Shown here one piece after another: positions 52,376 to 61,618 of a stretch of DNA of 64,000 nucleotides. The stretch's first letter is position 1. The number at the start of each line of letters is the position of its first letter. The notes below the pieces were generated by a model. It did no database searches, was not told the DNA's origin, and saw only the letters and a list, made by a program, of their open reading frames with translations. Both the position numbers and the translations under genes were made by a program. The stretch comes from Bacteroidota bacterium (lineage in GTDB: Bacteria > Bacteroidota > Bacteroidia > Chitinophagales > Chitinophagaceae), in NCBI GenBank assembly GCA_005882315.1, contig VBAR01000001.1, positions 1,561,736 through 1,625,735 on the forward strand. The letters run 5' to 3'.

Positions 52376-55150
52376 TCAGAATGGTTTTGCAGGAGTTTCT
52401 TTTGCTTTTTGCTTTAGCTTCTCTTGTTGCGAAACACCATCAGTGATCCATTTTTCAGCCGACTTGCCAAGCAAGTAATGATCAAAAAATTCCCGCTGAC
52501 GTTTCTGGTAATCAATTTGGTTTTCCTTTTTTGCCAATCCATGATTTTCATCTGCATATACCAGCATGATATGTGGCTTCTGCATACGACGCATAGTACT
52601 ATACATTTCTATTCCCTGGTGCCAGTCAACAGCACCGTCTTTATCACCGAACGCAACAAGCAACGGCGTTTTTATATTAGCCGCCTGGTACATAGGCGAG
52701 TTGCGCATATGATCTTCCATCTTTTCATACCAAGGGCCATCAAAACGTCCCTGGCTGGTTTCAAAAATCTTACTGTCAGGTGTACCACTATTCCAGTAAA
52801 TAGAATTGGACATACTGATCAAATTGGTAAGTGGTGCACCGGCGCATGCAGCACTGAAAAGATCTGTTTGAGTAATAATAAAAGATGTTTGATAAGCACC
52901 CCAGCTATGACCCATCAATCCAACCTTGGTTTTATCGATCATGCCAGTCTTTAATACTTCTTCCACAGCGGGCACAACGCAATTGACTGCACTTACACCC
53001 GGATCATTTATATCATATACAATATCCGGCCGGAAAACAAAATAACCGCTGCTTGTAAAATTGGCAGTATTGTAAGCACTGCGTTGTGAGGGGGATGAAT
53101 AGGAGTGAACAGTATTAGAAAGTGTTTCATAAATATAGGTGATCATCGGGTATTGTTTTCCCGGTTCATAATTGGCGGGATAGAACAATGCACCCTGCAT
53201 CTTCTTTCCGTTTTTATTTGTGTAAGAGATCAATTCACTTTTACCCCAGTAATAATCTTTTTGTTGAGGGTTAGTGTTTGCTATCAATTTTTCACCGGAG
53301 AAATTATCGGTCACAAATAAAGAAGGTGATTTATCAAAATCTTCCTTTGTATAAATAAAAGTGTTTGCATCTTTTGCTTTTGATAACCGACCGATCTGTG
53401 CATCTTCAAAAAGAAGTTTATCCAGTTTGTTCTTTTCATATTTAAAGAAGCCATACTTTTTTGACTTGTCTCCATATGCGCTGAACAGAACAGGTTTGCT
53501 ATCATCAAGAAAAGGGTCTTCAAAATCGGTACGATAAACACGATACATTGTTTCATCCTTTTCTCCTTCAGTCAATTTTCTTGCACCCGTTCCATCAGGT
53601 TTTACTGCCCAAACATTGTATTCATCATACAATAGTATTGCTTTATCGTCTTTTAGCCAGCCACCGCTACCAACTGCCGGCCTGCTGGCGGGGTGATCAT
53701 CTCTTGTATTCCAGAAATCAGTTTTAATATTTGCAGTGATGTTGGTGTTATGACCTGTTTGTATATTATAGGTCCACCAATGGTTGTCTTTAAAATAAGC
53801 CAGCCACTTTCCATCCGGTGAAGTGCGGGGAAAAGTATTAAACCCAGACATTGTTTTTTCAAAGGCGAGTTTTTCTGTACCTGTTTTTACATTTACCACC
53901 CAGGCATCAGCAAAATCTTCTTTGAAAGCAGGTTTATATTTATTATCAGTATACACTACTGCATATTTCTGGTTGCCTGTAAGCTGGGTAAGCGGGGCTT
54001 CTTCTTTGGCCAACTGGAAAAATGTATTGTTATCCGTATTCCATACACTTAAATAACCACGGCTGGTATCCTGTCCCAATGTCATTTTCTGACGCGGTTG
54101 AATCTCCGGATCTTTCCAATGCCATACATCTACATTCGCTGTTTTAGCAGGTGGAGTTTCTTTCTTAACAGCAACTGTTGCTTTGGTTGAATCTGTTTTC
54201 ACACTGTCTTTTTTCGGTGGTGCATTATAAGTCCATTTATCTAATGCAAAGAAAACCGATGTCATATCATCACTCATGCTCACCACAGCTTTATTAGAAA
54301 TACGCATGCCTGCCGGAAATCCTTTTGCTGTTTCGGGGTCAAATGTTTTTAATACGGGTGTTTTATAAATATCGGTGTAAGAATATACCACAGCATTTTC
54401 TTCGTCATACTTATCTTTCTTATATGATTTAATAAAGGCAAGCCCGTCACCTTCTTTCTGCCAGGTGAGCTTGGAAAATTTTAATGTATCACTGGCCAGT
54501 ATCTTCAATGAATAATTCTGCAGGTTGAAAAGCTCGACCGAATTGCCCGCTGCATTAGCCGATTCAACAATATAAACGAGATAATCACTTTTTTTATTAA
54601 AACTATATTCTGTTACGTTACCGATAGTACGTGTTGTTCCATCTGATAAATTCTTTAACAGCAATACAGCGCCTTTATCTTTATTCTCTTTTGGAGGAGT
54701 GAGATAGGAAACAATAAATTTACCATTGCGGGAAAAACCAAAACTGCCAATATTTTGAATTGATTCTTTTTTACCGGTAACAAGATTCAGCAACCCCATT
54801 TTGTATTCAATGGGTTTTGTTTGCTCCCGCAGTTTTTCTGCTTCTTTAAATGGAACACCAATGCGATAAGCGATCCACTGGTTGTCTTTGGAAAATTCCG
54901 GTGAAGAGGCAAACTCTAATTTATAGCTGGTTTGTGTTTGTTTGTTAAGGATAAACAGCGTGTCATTATCTTCTTGTACAGTTACCTGGTAAGCTACCCA
55001 TTCGCCATTGGGCGAAATAGTAGTAGCACCCAAACTTTGCCATTTGCCATAATCATCTGGTGAAAGATATTTTTTTGACTGTGCGTTTGTAGTTGAAGTA
55101 AACAAACAGAACAGGCACAGGCAAAAAAAGGAAATAGTGTGCTTTGTCAT
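52376..55150 (-). CDS. Exported S9 family (prolyl oligopeptidase-type) peptidase
   Basis: 924 residues, signal peptide (about 1-23, ending TSTTNA then Q). An N-terminal beta-propeller (about 30-640) is followed by an alpha/beta-hydrolase domain. Catalytic triad: Ser at about 750 in LMGHSWGAY, Asp in AFGDKDGAVDW and His in DENHGLAK. A Lys/Pro/Ala-rich insert (about 305-335) interrupts the propeller. Periplasmic or surface dipeptidyl- or oligopeptidase expected. A short remnant of a second S9 gene lies beyond the VOC and OMP genes, so there was once a tandem pair. Confidence 0.93.
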   Translation of the reverse strand: MTKHTISFFCLCLFCLFTSTTNAQSKKYLSPDDYGKWQSLGATTISPNGEWVAYQVTVQEDNDTLFILNKQTQTSYKLEFASSPEFSKDNQWIAYRIGVPFKEAEKLREQTKPIEYKMGLLNLVTGKKESIQNIGSFGFSRNGKFIVSYLTPPKENKDKGAVLLLKNLSDGTTRTIGNVTEYSFNKKSDYLVYIVESANAAGNSVELFNLQNYSLKILASDTLKFSKLTWQKEGDGLAFIKSYKKDKYDEENAVVYSYTDIYKTPVLKTFDPETAKGFPAGMRISNKAVVSMSDDMTSVFFALDKWTYNAPPKKDSVKTDSTKATVAVKKETPPAKTANVDVWHWKDPEIQPRQKMTLGQDTSRGYLSVWNTDNNTFFQLAKEEAPLTQLTGNQKYAVVYTDNKYKPAFKEDFADAWVVNVKTGTEKLAFEKTMSGFNTFPRTSPDGKWLAYFKDNHWWTYNIQTGHNTNITANIKTDFWNTRDDHPASRPAVGSGGWLKDDKAILLYDEYNVWAVKPDGTGARKLTEGEKDETMYRVYRTDFEDPFLDDSKPVLFSAYGDKSKKYGFFKYEKNKLDKLLFEDAQIGRLSKAKDANTFIYTKEDFDKSPSLFVTDNFSGEKLIANTNPQQKDYYWGKSELISYTNKNGKKMQGALFYPANYEPGKQYPMITYIYETLSNTVHSYSSPSQRSAYNTANFTSSGYFVFRPDIVYDINDPGVSAVNCVVPAVEEVLKTGMIDKTKVGLMGHSWGAYQTSFIITQTDLFSAACAGAPLTNLISMSNSIYWNSGTPDSKIFETSQGRFDGPWYEKMEDHMRNSPMYQAANIKTPLLVAFGDKDGAVDWHQGIEMYSTMRRMQKPHIMLVYADENHGLAKKENQIDYQKRQREFFDHYLLGKSAEKWITDGVSQQEKLKQKAKETPAKPF

Positions 55151-55255
55151 GATGGTAGAGTTTATTTCAAGGTAAGGAAATAAAAACTTTTTCCGTTTGG
55201 AATTGTTATAACCGGCATTTTTTATGTTTTGGATCAGCTAACTAAAAAAGCTATG

Positions 55256-56365
55256 CTAGTTCGCAAATGAGACTGAGGATCTTTCTTCTTTTTTTTGAAG
55301 GAGTTGCAATATTTTTTTTGATGCAGCCTTTACCTGTACCAGGTCCTTTTCTACGTCAGCTTCATTAAGAAAATTAAATGGTGTAAATGTTTCCCTTGTA
55401 ATGCGATCAAGACTGCGGAAAGGCTGGCCTGCTTTCCATGTAGCATTGGCAAAGCGGGCAAATAATAATTTTTCATCGGTGGAAATGGTATTGTCAACTA
55501 ATTCTTGCAGTACTGACGATGGCAATACTTTCCTTGTTGTTACCATGTAATTCATAGCACATTCTGCTGCATAAAAACCGGCGATATTCATGGCTATCTT
55601 TTCTTCTCTATAACTTTTCATTTTTATTGCATTCATTTCTTCCGGCGAAATAAAAGGCACCACGGGTTTGTTTTCACCTGTATAATAAGAGGAATCCAAA
55701 TAAGCAGCGATGCGATAAGCAAAGTCTTTATCACGCAATAAACTGCGTAATTGTTCCAATTGTGCTTGCTTGCTATCTGGTTTCATTACGGTTTTCAGTA
55801 ACGAAGCTGCATTCATTACCTGGCGATGATCTTTCTCTACTTCCTCAATTGATAAAGCAGATGCACTAATAAAATTGGAACGTTTTATTCTTTCAAGACT
55901 ACGGAACGGCTGACCGGCTTTCCAGGTAGCATTAGCAAAACGGTTTAGAATTAATATGTTTGAATCATCAGCGTGTTTGTCAAGGATTTTTTCTATCCAT
56001 TGCAATGGAGTAAGATCGCTGCGGCTGCATAAATAATTTATACCACATTCCAATGCATAAAAACCGGCAACATTTGTTGCGATCTTTTCTTCCTTCACAG
56101 ATTTATCTATCAGTAAACTATCTTCATTCGGTTTAAAAAAGGGCGGAATTGTTTGCCCGGCACCAACATAATAAGCAGCTTCGAGTTCCATTGCCATTTC
56201 CAACGCAAACTTTTCGTTTTGCAGTAATGAGTCTATTTGCTTCAGTTCATTTTTTATTTTTTCTTCATTGTTCATAAGAGGCTCTCTAGGAGTTTTACTG
56301 TTGTTATTGCATGCTGCAAGAGCTATTACTACAACAATGAGGCCCGGTTTTAGAATGGGTTTCAT
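55256..56365 (-). CDS. Lipoprotein with two copies of an unrecognised domain
   Basis: 369 residues from the ATG at 56365, chosen because it gives a lipoprotein signal (VIALAAC, Cys19); the frame is open 31 codons further. Two repeats cover about 40-192 and 200-356. Each runs from a Leu/Glu-rich helix, via YY(V/T)G, PPF/VPF and EEKIA-N-AGFYA-EC-NY, to the identical stretch RFANATWKAGQPFRSL (142-157 and 304-319), and ends with a VEKD helix. I do not recognise the family. It is all-helical by appearance, with no metal or catalytic motif obvious except the conserved Cys in each AxEC. It probably faces the periplasm. Confidence 0.75.
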   Translation of the reverse strand: MKPILKPGLIVVVIALAACNNNSKTPREPLMNNEEKIKNELKQIDSLLQNEKFALEMAMELEAAYYVGAGQTIPPFFKPNEDSLLIDKSVKEEKIATNVAGFYALECGINYLCSRSDLTPLQWIEKILDKHADDSNILILNRFANATWKAGQPFRSLERIKRSNFISASALSIEEVEKDHRQVMNAASLLKTVMKPDSKQAQLEQLRSLLRDKDFAYRIAAYLDSSYYTGENKPVVPFISPEEMNAIKMKSYREEKIAMNIAGFYAAECAMNYMVTTRKVLPSSVLQELVDNTISTDEKLLFARFANATWKAGQPFRSLDRITRETFTPFNFLNEADVEKDLVQVKAASKKILQLLQKKEERSSVSFAN

Positions 56366-56511
56366 TAAAAAGCAGGTTTTTGGGTGATTGAAATTACAAC
56401 AATGAATGAGAAACATTTTGCAGTAAAGAAAGTTCAGCAGGAGTTTTATTATCAGCAAGTATTACTTATATCTTTCTGTTCAGGAGAATTGCAGGCCTAT
56501 AAAGTCTTAAA

Positions 56512-57789
56512 CTAATGTGTGAACTGCATTTGTAAAAGAAACACTAGTATACCTGCAACAAAACCGATCAATGCCAGCCAACTGATTTTTTTCAGATACC
56601 ACATAAAATCAATATGCTCAATTCCCATCACTGCAACCCCTGCCGCTGAACCAATTATAATAGCACTTCCTCCTGTTCCTGTTGTTAATGCAAGAAACTC
56701 CCAAAAAGGATGATCCGTTGGATAGGTTGATAGATCATACATGCCTTGTGATGCTGCAACCAAAGGCACATTATCCACGATGGCAGAAAGTAACCCCAAT
56801 GTGCTACCTATTAAATAATCATTTTTAAAAGTGGAGTTAAGTATGTCTGCCATTTCTTTTAATAAACCAAAAGATTGAAGGGCTGATACAGCTAACAATA
56901 TCCCCAAAAAAAATAAAATACTTGGCGTATCTACTTTCTTTAATGCTTTAGCTACTGTAAATCTTGCTGCAATTTCTGCCTCTTTGCTTTTATGGACGAT
57001 TGTTGTAATTACCCACATAAATCCCAACGCAAGCAGCATGCCCATAAAAGGCGGTAAATGGGTCAGTGTTTTAAAAATGGGCACAAAAATTAAAAAACCC
57101 ACGCCGAAAAAAAGAATGATCTTACCATCTTTTTTTTCTTTTGGTGTACAAGTTGATTCAGGAATAGCACTGAATTTTTTCCCTTTAAAACGATATGCTA
57201 CAATTAATGCAGGGATAATACAAACGGCAATACTCGGCAGTATGAGTTGCTTCATAATATTCAATGCAGTGATCTGCCCTCCGATCCAAAGCATGGTCGT
57301 AGTAACATCACCTAATGGCGACCATGCACCACCTGCATTGGCTGCAATTACGATCATACCGGCAAACCAAAGTCTGTCTTCTTTCTCATTTAATATTTTG
57401 GAACAAAGAGATGTCATCACGATCGCTGTAGTTAAATTATCCAGCAAGGCAGAAAGAAAAAATGTAAGTGCTGTTACAATCAGCAATAGCTTTCGCTTAC
57501 TGGTGGTTTTTATTTGTTCAGTAATAATGTCGAAGCCATCGTGTGAGTCTATAAGTTCTACAATGGTCATAGCCCCTAACAAAAAGAAAAGAATGGATGC
57601 GATTTCTCCTAAGTGATGCAGCAGTTCCTCATTTACCGTATGAGTTGAATCACTTTGGAGGATATAAATTGTCCAGCAAAGTACTCCTGTAATTAAAGCA
57701 GAAGCAGCTTTATTGAGTTTTAGCGGATGTTCAAAAGCAATGGCAATGTATCCTAAAATAAAAACACTAATTATAATAGTTGTGATCAT
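56512..57789 (-). CDS. nhaD: NhaD-type sodium/proton antiporter
   Basis: 425 residues with about 11-12 membrane helices, IT-superfamily layout. Seen: LNKAASALITGVLCW, HHLGEIASILFFLLGAMTIVELID, SALLDNLTTAIVMTSLC, NAGGAWSPLGDVTTTMLWIGG and, in the second half, LSAIVDNVPLVAASQGMY and TGTGGSAIIIGSAAGVAVMG, the paired signatures of NhaD. Exchanges Na+ or Li+ for H+ across the inner membrane. A -7 box lies 26 nt before the start. The next gene downstream is the unrelated lipoprotein. Confidence 0.93.
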   Translation of the reverse strand: MITTIIISVFILGYIAIAFEHPLKLNKAASALITGVLCWTIYILQSDSTHTVNEELLHHLGEIASILFFLLGAMTIVELIDSHDGFDIITEQIKTTSKRKLLLIVTALTFFLSALLDNLTTAIVMTSLCSKILNEKEDRLWFAGMIVIAANAGGAWSPLGDVTTTMLWIGGQITALNIMKQLILPSIAVCIIPALIVAYRFKGKKFSAIPESTCTPKEKKDGKIILFFGVGFLIFVPIFKTLTHLPPFMGMLLALGFMWVITTIVHKSKEAEIAARFTVAKALKKVDTPSILFFLGILLAVSALQSFGLLKEMADILNSTFKNDYLIGSTLGLLSAIVDNVPLVAASQGMYDLSTYPTDHPFWEFLALTTGTGGSAIIIGSAAGVAVMGIEHIDFMWYLKKISWLALIGFVAGILVFLLQMQFTH

Positions 57790-57815
57790 CTGCTAAGGTT
57801 TAATTTAAGTTATCT

Positions 57816-57823
57816 CAAATGTA
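57816..57823 (-). promoter_or_regulatory. Bacteroidota -7 box of nhaD
   Basis: TACATTTG on the minus strand, exact TAnnTTTG, 26 nt before the ATG at 57789. Confidence 0.5.
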
Positions 57824-57955
57824 ACCAATAAAAACCTGCAGTCAGGGGCTTAGTTCATGTTGCCGGGAAATATGTCAAACCGAAAAATGTTTGCAGTGTG
57901 TTGGCGAGGTCATGATTATTCAAATTATCTGAACATCAAGAAAGGTGAACGGTGT

Positions 57956-58261
57956 TTACTCTAGGGATGCTGCATTGGGCCAGGAGCTTGGGATCAGGAT
58001 AAATACCCATATGATAGAAAGCGATAAAATGTTTTTGGCTTGCAAAACCTGCAAAAGGCAGGGATCCGAAGGTGTACAATGATAACCCGCAGGATAAATG
58101 GAATGGGGAACCACATAATCCATCGCTCCGTAACCCATCACTTCTTTGAAACCTTTCGGAAGATTTTTCAACACCTCCTTGCGCAATTTTATAATTGCTT
58201 CTTTTCTATCCGCCGGTAATTCAGCAATATAGTCATCTGGTGTTTTGGCTTTCGATTGCAT
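57956..58261 (-). pseudogene. Degenerate DUF1801-type gene
   Basis: The N-terminal 66 codons read as a normal DUF1801/YdhG-like protein (PDDYIAELPADRKEAIIKLRK, GFKEVMGYGAMDYVVP, YHCTPSDP). The frame then slips: the sequence LPFAGFASQKHFIAFYHMG continues in another frame after one missing C, the next frame ends with about five bases missing where LLAWFNAA is expected, and NAASLE plus a stop ends it early. The C-terminal quarter of the family is absent. Two separate lesions make decay more likely than a single sequence error. Confidence 0.8.
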
Positions 58262-58535
58262 GGTTGTTTTGGTTTATTTTGTCAATGCGATGCCTTTATA
58301 CTCTTTTGGTTGAGAATAAATTGTCGCACCAATACTTATCTATTATTTAACCTTCTTGACAGGTCTTTAATTTTCGATTTGTTGCTCGAATAGTTTATTG
58401 CTTGTCTGTTTTCGACTATTTGCACCGTATGTTCTTTTTAATGTCAAATGAAAAACAAGAAATGCAAAAATAATTGACAAATAATTTTAAAATCAGCAAC
58501 AAACCAAGCCTAATTTTGTGCGTTCGTACTTATAG

Positions 58536-59639
58536 TTAATATATTCTTTCAAAAGACTTGCCAGTGAAACGATACACACCATTGGGACCTCCACCAAACC
58601 ACAATTCACCTGTTTTGCTTTTGTAAATAATCCAAATAAAGTCACCATCGAGACCATCTTTTTTGGTAAAATTTTTCACGGAATTGCCATCATATCTCCA
58701 TACACCAGATTCTACGGTCCCAAACCAAATATTCCCTGAAGCATCCTCTCCAATGGAAAAAACTCTGTCCAGGGAATTACCTTTGGTGTCTTCTTTTCTT
58801 AATTGATGTTGTTTTGTAAAATGGATGAATTCTTTACCATCATATTTTAATACTCCGATGCCCCCAATTGTACTGCCACCAGAATTATTTCCAATCCATA
58901 GATTACCCTTGCTGTCTTCCATTATGCATCGAATATGCAAAGATTCGGTTGTGCCATTTAATCCTAATGAGTCATTATTAAACACTTTTAATTGCTTACC
59001 ATTGTACCCAATCAATGCACCATAAGTTCCAAACCAAACCGTTCCATTTTTACTTCTGACAAAATTTGTTGAAATTGAATAGTGATTCTCTTGCCCTGAT
59101 TTTGTTTTGACAGGAAATGTGCGATACGAAAGTTTTTTTCCGTCATACTGATACGCCCCTGGATTCCCTTCAAGTTTGTTGTAGCCAGCTGTTTCATCAC
59201 CTTTAAACCAAAGGTCACTGTCATTTAGTTTCCACTCGTTTTTTGAATTATAATTTCTTTCTTTGTAAACAGTTATTTTTTGACCATCATAAATACTTAA
59301 TCCTTTGCCACATTCAAACCAGATTATGCCATTTTTATCTTCATAAATACTCCTGACCTGGTTGTCACTTAATCCGTTTTCTGTTGTGAAATATTGGAGA
59401 TCACCATTATGAAGCAAACACACACCTTCGTTATAACTACCAAACCAAATATTTCCTTTACTATCTTCTAAAATTGAACGAACCCCGGTTGTGTACTTCA
59501 ACAATTTGCTGTCAGTTTTAGTCTGTACTACCTGATTTTCTTTATTTGATTCACTTTGACTGATGCAAGAGTTTGATACAATAATCAAAAATGTGCAGCA
59601 AAGGATAAATATGTTTTGCCTATCTGATTTTACTTTCAT
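58536..59639 (-). CDS. Reg_prop propeller lipoprotein
   Basis: 367 residues from the ATG at 59639 (MKVKSDRQNIF), chosen because it gives a lipoprotein signal with lipobox VSNSC. The mature protein is a single propeller of two-component-regulator-type blades: ILEDSKGNIWFGSYNEGV, IYEDKNGIIWFECGKGL, VRSKNGTVWFGTYGAL, IMEDSKGNLWIGNNSGG, IGEDASGNIWFGTVESGV and IYKSKTGELWFGGGPNGV. There is no kinase or HTH part. It is the sensor half of a Reg_prop regulator used alone, probably as a ligand-binding lipoprotein. It stands beside other propeller genes in the same orientation. Confidence 0.85.
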   Translation of the reverse strand: MKVKSDRQNIFILCCTFLIIVSNSCISQSESNKENQVVQTKTDSKLLKYTTGVRSILEDSKGNIWFGSYNEGVCLLHNGDLQYFTTENGLSDNQVRSIYEDKNGIIWFECGKGLSIYDGQKITVYKERNYNSKNEWKLNDSDLWFKGDETAGYNKLEGNPGAYQYDGKKLSYRTFPVKTKSGQENHYSISTNFVRSKNGTVWFGTYGALIGYNGKQLKVFNNDSLGLNGTTESLHIRCIMEDSKGNLWIGNNSGGSTIGGIGVLKYDGKEFIHFTKQHQLRKEDTKGNSLDRVFSIGEDASGNIWFGTVESGVWRYDGNSVKNFTKKDGLDGDFIWIIYKSKTGELWFGGGPNGVYRFTGKSFERIY

Positions 59640-59767
59640 TCTGCCGTTATTTTTTTGTAGGACGCACAGCACTTAAATATGTGCAATTTTGGTCATTTGC
59701 TTTATTAATTTTTTCCTGTTTATTCTACATCAGGGTTAATATACAAGCAAACTTTAATCTTACTAAC

Positions 59768-59905
59768 CTTATCCGCCACTTGAGGTAATTTTAAACAACG
59801 GATGAATGTTAACCTGAGTTTTTCAGCATCCTTTATTTGTGGGTATGGCATAGATCACGTTGCCTGAAATAGATAAATTGAAGGACTTACCTTCTATAAA
59901 AGGAA
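59768..59905 (-). pseudogene. Remnant: 3' end of a BNR gene plus its downstream flank
   Basis: This 138-nt stretch is a diverged copy of 60390-60525, the C-terminal end and downstream flank of the intact BNR gene. On the minus strand it encodes GNVIYAIPTNKGC and a stop, against GNAIYAISITRGGGC in the intact gene. The flank TGAATGTTAACCTGAGTTT is identical in both. Upstream coding sequence is missing. Confidence 0.82.
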
Positions 59906-59917
59906 AACGCCACTGCA

Positions 59918-60355
59918 TTAATCCTTAAATTTATCATTGATGTTTTTCAAAAACACTTCATACATCCCCGACTCAATTTTTAAACCATTAAATTTTGCTA
60001 AAGCTAATTCTGCCTTAGCCTTTGACAATTCCTTTTCTAATTTCTTAGAAAGCTTCTTATTCACTTCACCATTATCACGCATTTGCGATAGAGTTTTAGT
60101 ACAATAATCCCGCATGGCCGTTGAATAAGTAAATTCGTGCAAATCGTTATGATAAGGCGACGTAGAGTTATAAATCGTTCCATCCTCGATTGCTTTAGCA
60201 AGTCCGGCTTTGGTTGGGCCGTTCGGTTCCCGATCGATAACAACTTTAGCTTTTACCGAATCCACAGTTCCTACATAAACGGAATCTGTACTGCTTTGCC
60301 CGAAGCAAAAAAATCCTGTTGTAACCAACATCAATATCATTATACTTTTTTTCAT
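59918..60355 (-). CDS. Secreted hypothetical protein, 145 residues
   Basis: Signal peptide (MKKSIMILMLVTTGFFCFG then Q). The mature protein begins with an acidic Ser/Val stretch (STDSVYVGTVDSVKAKVVID), followed by a helical part with a Lys/Glu/Leu-rich probable coiled coil (VNKKLSKKLEKELSKAKAEL). No family is recognised. It lies between a BNR gene and the detached 3' end of a second BNR gene, on the same strand as both. The coding sequence is intact, with a normal start. Confidence 0.65.
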   Translation of the reverse strand: MKKSIMILMLVTTGFFCFGQSSTDSVYVGTVDSVKAKVVIDREPNGPTKAGLAKAIEDGTIYNSTSPYHNDLHEFTYSTAMRDYCTKTLSQMRDNGEVNKKLSKKLEKELSKAKAELALAKFNGLKIESGMYEVFLKNINDKFKD

Positions 60356-60444
60356 CGTTTTTATTTTTTTTCAGCTTGGGCATAACTAATCATATCCGCC
60401 ACCTGCGGTAATTTTAAACAATGCATGAATGTTAACCTGAGTTT

Positions 60445-61473
60445 TCAACATCCTCCACCTCTGGTTATGGAAATGGCATAAATGGCGTTGCCTGAAACAA
60501 ATAAATTGAAGCCCTTATCTTCTACAGCAGGAAGTAATAATTTCCATGTTTTTCCCTTGTCTGATGATCTGAAAATGCCGTCAGGATGAGTACAAATGAA
60601 GTTTTCACCAACCTGGGTAATTGAAGTCTGGAAGGCTTGCACAAGAGGGCGATCATTCCAGGTCCGAAATATTGAATCAATAACAACTTTGTCCTGACGG
60701 CCGGCATCACCGGGCTGCCAGGTTTTACCGCCGTCGTAGGATGTACTTACCCCCCTGATATTCGCTGAAGTGGGAGTCAAAGCAGCGAATCCACCGTTGA
60801 CCTGTTTTACATCGAAAACCGCACCACCCTCACTGGTCACAAACTCCCAGTTTTCGCCATTATCAGTCGATCTTATTATCCTTCTATTACTGATCGCCAC
60901 CAGTACGCCATTCGACTCTGCCAAATGCCCTACCAAGTCTCCGGCATGGACATGTTTCCAGGTTTTTCCATTGTTATCAGTTTTAAAAAAGCCTCTGTCG
61001 GTGCCGATGAAAAGTGTACCTCCGGCAGTCTCAAAAGTGGTGCGTATTCCTGGTCTCTGAAAAATTTCGAATATCGGCGACCATACACTCGTTCCGTTTG
61101 TTTTTTTCAGATTTGCACCCCAGTAAAATATCCCGGACTTACCAGGGGGAATGCTGCTATGTTCGTCAGCGAAAATCTCTTTGGTCCAAAAAGGAGCTGT
61201 AGCATTTGGTGTACTGTGATAGAGTCCGTTTTCAACCCTTAAAAACAGCCCTTTATCATTTGCAAAGAAGCTATTTCCCCGGATACTATCTTTCTGCAAA
61301 TTTTCCGGCAGCCCTTTGCTGATGTCCTGCCAGCTTTGTCCGCCATCAGTAGATTTAAAAACGATGTTTGCAACCCCCGGCTTATTATTATTTAGTTTTT
61401 GCTCACTATCCGTGATCGGAAATACAAAGGGGTAAAGAAAAAGGAGTAAAAACGAAAGGCTAAAGATTTTCAT
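60445..61473 (-). CDS. Exported BNR/sialidase-like propeller protein
   Basis: 342 residues, signal peptide (MKIFSLSFLLLFLYPFVFP). Asp-box units: FKSTDGGQSWQDI, FKTDNNGKTWKHV, IRSTDNGENWEFV, SYDGGKTWQPGD and FRSSDKGKTWKLL, spaced as in a six-bladed propeller. No catalytic Arg triad of sialidases is evident. Short carbohydrate- or protein-binding role is likely. Its gene diverges from the membrane winged-helix regulator gene 145 nt away, which may control it. A duplicated copy of its 3' end lies downstream at 59768. Confidence 0.8.
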   Translation of the reverse strand: MKIFSLSFLLLFLYPFVFPITDSEQKLNNNKPGVANIVFKSTDGGQSWQDISKGLPENLQKDSIRGNSFFANDKGLFLRVENGLYHSTPNATAPFWTKEIFADEHSSIPPGKSGIFYWGANLKKTNGTSVWSPIFEIFQRPGIRTTFETAGGTLFIGTDRGFFKTDNNGKTWKHVHAGDLVGHLAESNGVLVAISNRRIIRSTDNGENWEFVTSEGGAVFDVKQVNGGFAALTPTSANIRGVSTSYDGGKTWQPGDAGRQDKVVIDSIFRTWNDRPLVQAFQTSITQVGENFICTHPDGIFRSSDKGKTWKLLLPAVEDKGFNLFVSGNAIYAISITRGGGC

Positions 61474-61618
61474 GACTATACTTTATTTGGTTAAAGAATA
61501 AAGTAAAGGTATTGGGCGTCAACTATCTTCAAGCTTTTTAATAGTAAAGAGATGTAAAGGATGCGTAAAACGTTTGTAAAACGACCGAAAACTGGGGTTT
61601 AATATATTATTTTGCATA

